9,113 nucleotides of DNA, from contig JASHTR010000115.1 of NCBI GenBank assembly GCA_030040455.1, positions 1 through 9,113 of the forward strand, in the 5' to 3' direction. How positions within the stretch are numbered: the stretch's first letter is position 1; the number at the start of each line of letters is the position of its first letter. Position numbers and translations under genes: made by a program. This document shows positions 6,112 through 9,113 of the stretch, piece after piece. A model generated the notes under the pieces. The model searched no databases. It was not told the DNA's origin and worked only from the letters and a program-made list of their open reading frames with translations. The DNA comes from Terriglobia bacterium. Its GTDB lineage: Bacteria > Acidobacteriota > Terriglobia > UBA7540.

Positions 6112-6612
6112 ATGACCATCAGTGAAACACTACTGCCGGAGTTTGACCGGGAAATGAGCGGTGCCCGAAGAACACTGGAGCGGATTCCCGAAGACAAGCT
6201 GACGTGGAAGCCCCACGAAAAATCGACCTCGTTGGGCCGCCTTGCCGGACACGTGGCGGAGCTCCCGGGATTTGCAAAAATAACGATCGAGACCGATTCC
6301 CTGAACCTCTCAGCGCGGCAGCATACCCCATTGGTTCCGACTTCCCGCGCGCAGGTTCTGGAGGCGTTCGATCAAAAGGTGAGTGAGGCGCGGGCAGCCA
6401 TCGCCGGGGCGAGCGATGAACATCTCATGAAACCGTGGTCTCTCGAATATCAGGGAAAGACTCTGTTCACTCTGCCGCGCGCTGCAGTGCTTCGCACCAT
6501 GATGCTCAGCCACCTTATCCATCACCGCGCGCAGTTGGGCGTGTATCTGCGTCTCAATAACGTCGCCGTGCCCGCGCTGTACGGGCCGTCCGCAGATGAG
6601 TCGGGCATGTAA
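6112..6612 (+). CDS. DinB-fold (DinB/YfiT-like) putative metal-dependent protein
   Basis: A 166-residue protein of the DinB/YfiT four-helix superfamily. The histidine triad expected for a divalent metal site is present: His47 in LAGHVAEL, and His134 and His138 in MLSHLIHHRAQL, the HxxxH of helix 3. The opening, with acidic residues and then KLTWKPHEKSTSLGRLAGH, is typical. Known members include thiol-dependent S-transferases using bacillithiol or mycothiol and many uncharacterised proteins; the substrate here is unknown. It has an excellent Shine-Dalgarno, AAGGAGG at 6101-6107, 4 bases before ATG 6112, and lies only 31 bases after dapB and about 77 before dapA, so it is very probably co-transcribed with them. 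No role in lysine synthesis is known for the family, so co-location may be incidental. Confidence 0.88.
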   Translation: MTISETLLPEFDREMSGARRTLERIPEDKLTWKPHEKSTSLGRLAGHVAELPGFAKITIETDSLNLSARQHTPLVPTSRAQVLEAFDQKVSEARAAIAGASDEHLMKPWSLEYQGKTLFTLPRAAVLRTMMLSHLIHHRAQLGVYLRLNNVAVPALYGPSADESGM

Positions 6613-6678
6613 GCGCTTGCCGTTGGGGCATCGCCAAAAGATGGCCGCTGTTAGCAGGTCGTTTTCACCGGACAATGC

Positions 6679-6687
6679 GGGGAGGAG
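6679..6687 (+). promoter_or_regulatory. Shine-Dalgarno deciding the dapA start
   Basis: GGGGAGGAG lies directly before ATG 6690. The in-frame ATG at 6675 precedes this site, so the site cannot serve it. ATG 6690 is therefore the likelier start. Confidence 0.7.
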
Positions 6688-6689
6688 CT

Positions 6690-7589
6690 ATGGGCTTGGA
6701 AATTCGAGGTTGCGGGACAGCGCTGGTAACTCCATTCAGCAAGGACGGGACGATTGACGTTGAGGCTTTGCGCCGGCTGGTCGAGTTCCAACTGCGGGAA
6801 GGGATTGATTTCCTCGTGCCTTGTGGTACGACGGGAGAAACGCCTACGCTTGAAAAAGAAGAGTATCTGGGCGTCATCCGTATCGTTGTTGAAGAGGCGG
6901 AAGGCAAGGTCCCTATTATTGCTGGCGTCGGAAGCAATAGTACCCGCCACGTTTGCAAGTTGGCAAAAGATGTAAGCGCCTTGGGCGTTCAGGGAATTCT
7001 TTCCGTCGCTCCCTACTACAACAAGCCCACCCAGGAAGGTCTTTTCCAGCACTTCAGAGCCATCGCCGAATCGGCGGGCCTGCCGATGATTCTCTACAAC
7101 GTTCCTGGCCGGACTTCCTCCAACATTGAACCGGAAACCGTCGGAAGGCTTTCGAGAATTCCCAACATCGTCGGCATCAAAGAAGCTTCCGGAAGCATCG
7201 TTCAACAGATGGAAGTGCTGAACGCCGTTGAGCCGGGCTTCCGGGTGCTTTCTGGAGATGACGCTTTTACTTTTCCCCTCATGGCGATCGGGGGCGTCGG
7301 GGTGATTTCAGTCGCTTCCAACATCATTCCCGGTCCCATGAGCCGCCTCACCCGCTTGTTGCTCGATGGAAATTACAGCGAGGCACGCAAGCTGAATGCC
7401 AGGCTTCTACCGCTTATGCAAGCGAGCTTCATCGAAACCAATCCCATCCCCGTCAAAGCCGCCTTGGCGATGATGGGGATGGTGGAGGAAGTCTATCGGC
7501 TGCCAATGGTCCCCCTCAAGCCCGACAATCGCGCCAGGCTTGAGAAGCTTCTTGTGGCGGAAGGATTAATTAAAGCGAAGGGGGTGTGA
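6690..7589 (+). CDS. dapA: 4-hydroxy-tetrahydrodipicolinate synthase (DapA)
   Basis: Condenses pyruvate and aspartate semialdehyde, the first step committed to diaminopimelate and lysine; cytoplasmic Schiff-base aldolase with a TIM barrel. At 299 residues it has the usual length. Visible sites: GTALVTPF (9-16), CGTTGETPTLE (45-55; Thr47/Thr48), APYYNKPTQEG (108-117; Tyr110), LYNVPGRTS (135-143; Tyr136 and Arg141) and GIKEASG (162-168; Schiff-base Lys164). All are offset by 3 from the E. coli enzyme, so the active site is intact. The C-terminus has the usual NPIPVKAALAMMG (251-263) and a final helical domain. Whether it is lysine-inhibited cannot be judged from the sequence. It follows the DinB-fold gene and ends the cluster; the convergent rpsT gene ends 24 bases further on. 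ATG 6675 is a possible but less likely start, adding 5 residues. Confidence 0.97.
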   Translation: MGLEIRGCGTALVTPFSKDGTIDVEALRRLVEFQLREGIDFLVPCGTTGETPTLEKEEYLGVIRIVVEEAEGKVPIIAGVGSNSTRHVCKLAKDVSALGVQGILSVAPYYNKPTQEGLFQHFRAIAESAGLPMILYNVPGRTSSNIEPETVGRLSRIPNIVGIKEASGSIVQQMEVLNAVEPGFRVLSGDDAFTFPLMAIGGVGVISVASNIIPGPMSRLTRLLLDGNYSEARKLNARLLPLMQASFIETNPIPVKAALAMMGMVEEVYRLPMVPLKPDNRARLEKLLVAEGLIKAKGV

Positions 7590-7613
7590 ATCGTTGTGAA
7601 AAATTCGATCATT

Positions 7614-7877
7614 TCATGCCAGGGCTTTGAATTGGAGGGTCAGCCGCGATTTGTACCGCGCTGCGGTGTTTTGGTGAAGAATGCCTTTATGAATGGAATG
7701 GTCGATCAAAGCGAAGGTTGGCGTAAGGAGAGCCTGTGCCGCGCCTTTATCTTTTGACTCGATCGCCAGACGCAGCCGCTTGATCTGGCCGCGCAGCCGG
7801 GAGCGATGCACGCGATTCTGTTCAGTCCTCGCACGTGCTTGCTTGATGCGCTTCAGCGCCGACTTATGATTTGCCAC
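7614..7877 (-). CDS. rpsT: 30S ribosomal protein S20
   Basis: An 87-residue, highly basic protein of the small ribosomal subunit that binds 16S rRNA. It shows the S20 pattern: ANHKSALKRIKQ at the N-terminus, NRVHRSRLRGQIKRL in the first long helix, then IDHSIHKGILHQNTAARYKSRL, matching the conserved basic C-terminal helix. The length is normal. The start is GTG 7877-7875, because it gives the family's usual (M)ANHKSA and is preceded by a strong Shine-Dalgarno; the upstream TTG at 7892 would put that site inside the gene. Non-ATG starts are known for rpsT (E. coli uses TTG), where they take part in autoregulation. It is convergent with dapA, and no clear terminator is seen in the 24-base gap between them. 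Confidence 0.95.
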   Translation of the reverse strand: MANHKSALKRIKQARARTEQNRVHRSRLRGQIKRLRLAIESKDKGAAQALLTPTFALIDHSIHKGILHQNTAARYKSRLTLQFKALA

Positions 7878-7880
7878 AAA

Positions 7881-7888
7881 CCCTCCTC
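7881..7888 (-). promoter_or_regulatory. Shine-Dalgarno for rpsT
   Basis: On the minus strand GAGGAGGG precedes GTG 7877 by 3 bases (4 from AGGAGG). It is a near-perfect match to the anti-SD and fixes the GTG start. Confidence 0.8.
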
Positions 7889-8027
7889 GCAAATAGATTA
7901 CTCAAAAGCGCTATCCTCCGCGCCCCACCCTTCACCGGCTGCCCGCACCGGCCACTGAACGCTGTTTAGCTTTCTACAAAGATACCAAGGCGCTCCAGCA
8001 ACCGTCAATCGTGTTCCCTATCGTATC
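7889..8027 (-). other. spacer between the CRTAC1-type gene and rpsT
   Basis: About 140 bases without a gene. The promoter of rpsT is expected here, but I see no pair of boxes close enough to consensus to name. CACCGGC occurs twice as a direct repeat near 7931-7952 around a GC-rich stretch; no hairpin followed by a T-run is visible for the upstream gene. Confidence 0.4.
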
Positions 8028-9113
8028 TTATTCGCTCGCCGGCGCCAGCGGAGGAATCAGCTTGAGCGCAGGCCGCGTTTGGTATTCTCGAAGATAGCGG
8101 CTGTAGGCGGTTCCAATAGGAGAAAAATCCACAGGTCGGGGCGGGTAATTCGCCATTCCACGAAAAGGCAGCGGCTCGACGCTCGTGGCAAAAGCCGTAT
8201 TCGGCTCGCCGTCTTTGGCATAGCCGTCGATATAGAGGAAAAAGTCGCGCCTCCAGCCGGGCCGTAACGAAGGCAGTTCCCGTGCGGTGAACTTTACGGT
8301 TATTTCATCTCCGGGAGACATGGCGACGAGCTGATCGTCCGCTCGCGCCAGTAGATCGCGCACCGGCCCGTAGCGCGTGTAGGGGCCGCGCGCGGGATTC
8401 CAAGGCACTTGGCTCATCAAACGGACGTAATCAAAATAGTCCGGCCTCAGATGTTGAGGGTTGCTTGTTGCCTCAGAGAAGCCGCGATAATGCAGGTTGG
8501 CTGAAACCAGCGGCAGGCTGAAGGAAGGCGTGGCGGGGGCCTCATCGGTGGTAAAGAAAATCTGGTCCCAATAGACGCAGAGGTTAGTGACCAGGCGAAC
8601 GTGATGGTCTGAAGTGAGAAATTTGCCGGTGAGGCTCACACGCATCGTGCGGTTGGTTCCGCTCGGCAGGCCGATGTCGGGAATTACCGTCACCCACTGG
8701 CCGGTCTTATTCCGCACCTGGAGGTAGGGATCCATCATTTTCAGACGAGGGTTCGTTTCGAGCGCACGCGAGGCGTTTGAGTCCGTCCAAAAGACCCAGC
8801 CCCGCAGCCAAAGCGCCACTTGCGAGGACTGGGGGAAGCGGCCAAGATCGAGCGTTAAGGAATGGGTTTCCGCGAGGCCCAATATGCGGTTCCGACGGAA
8901 GTGCGTAGGATAGCGCCCGTCGGCGTAGCGGATGAGCGGCAAAATGTCTTCGCCGCGATCGTTCACCGCCGAAACCGGGAAGCGTTTGTCCCGCACGAAA
9001 TACAAGGCGGGCGAGACCGGCGTGGGGCTGTAAATCTCGTTCGAATACACGCTTTCTGTCGCAGGGTGATCGACCGCGAGGAGGCGCAACCGATCGAAGT
9101 AATCCACCTCGCG
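8028..9113 (-). CDS. CRTAC1/ASPIC-type FG-GAP protein, C-terminal part (5' end outside window)
   Basis: The last 361 residues of a larger protein. The frame is open to the window edge, and the GTG at 9107 is an internal Val, not a start. The visible part matches, from memory, the C-terminal region of large acidobacterial CRTAC1-like proteins (FG-GAP/ASPIC-UnbV, often with TPRs): DYFDRLRLLAVDHPATESVYSNE early, a beta-rich middle with SLTLDLG and LWLRGWVFWTDSNAS, then VRLVTNLCVYWDQIFF, and a late FFLYIDGYAKDGEPNTAF followed by EPLPFRGMANYPP. This region is Trp/Tyr-rich, beta-structured and without membrane segments, which fits an exported or surface protein. The FG-GAP calcium-binding repeats and any signal peptide would lie upstream, outside the window. 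The protein ends with a Pro-rich tail. Function is unknown; carbohydrate or protein binding at the cell surface is a guess. No frameshift is seen in the visible part. Confidence 0.8.
   Translation of the reverse strand, partial: REVDYFDRLRLLAVDHPATESVYSNEIYSPTPVSPALYFVRDKRFPVSAVNDRGEDILPLIRYADGRYPTHFRRNRILGLAETHSLTLDLGRFPQSSQVALWLRGWVFWTDSNASRALETNPRLKMMDPYLQVRNKTGQWVTVIPDIGLPSGTNRTMRVSLTGKFLTSDHHVRLVTNLCVYWDQIFFTTDEAPATPSFSLPLVSANLHYRGFSEATSNPQHLRPDYFDYVRLMSQVPWNPARGPYTRYGPVRDLLARADDQLVAMSPGDEITVKFTARELPSLRPGWRRDFFLYIDGYAKDGEPNTAFATSVEPLPFRGMANYPPRPVDFSPIGTAYSRYLREYQTRPALKLIPPLAPASE

Noticed and set aside
6651..7205. 184-residue minus-strand open frame across the dapA 5' part
   Set aside because: Antisense to intact dapA; composition is typical of a shadow frame and no domain is visible.
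7597..7616. TGAAA/TTTCA hairpin between the converging dapA and rpsT ends
   Set aside because: The stem is 5 AT-rich pairs with a 10-base loop and no GC core, so it is unlikely to terminate transcription in either direction.

Overview
The window is a piece of bacterial chromosome, most likely from an Acidobacteriota member. This is inferred from three things: the C-terminal half of a CRTAC1/ASPIC-type FG-GAP protein of the kind expanded in that phylum, a secreted DUF5666-like protein, and spacers carrying GC-rich self-complementary dispersed repeats. No 16S gene or other decisive marker is present, so the phylum call is an inference. There is no phage, transposase, CRISPR array, tRNA or rRNA gene.

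Left part (1-2912, all +). A 386-residue alpha/alpha-toroid protein with QW-like repeats may start left of the window. It is followed by a small exported DUF5666-like protein and a YegS/DgkB-type lipid kinase. These three are separated by spacers of about 170-250 bases and need not be one operon.

Centre (3203-7589, all +). A compact cluster holds an M20 metallo-hydrolase (DapE/ArgE type), an archaeal/fungal-type aspartate-semialdehyde dehydrogenase (asd), dihydrodipicolinate reductase (dapB), a DinB-fold protein and dihydrodipicolinate synthase (dapA). The M20 and asd genes overlap by ATGA, and the other gaps are 31-77 bases. Asd makes aspartate semialdehyde, DapA condenses it with pyruvate, and DapB reduces the product to tetrahydrodipicolinate. 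The M20 enzyme is the natural candidate for the later deacylation step towards diaminopimelate and lysine. The acyltransferase, aminotransferase, epimerase and decarboxylase of the pathway are not in the window.

Right part (7614-9113, all -). Convergent to dapA lies rpsT (ribosomal protein S20, GTG start with a strong Shine-Dalgarno). Upstream of it on the same strand is the 3' part of a CRTAC1/ASPIC-type protein that runs off the right edge.

The less ordinary content is in the spacers. Three of them (1761-2006, 2913-3202, 5299-5366) each carry a different imperfect inverted repeat. I did not find convincing evidence of an undescribed multi-gene system. The best leads are these repeat families, the DinB-fold gene inside the dap cluster, and the lone QW-repeat protein.
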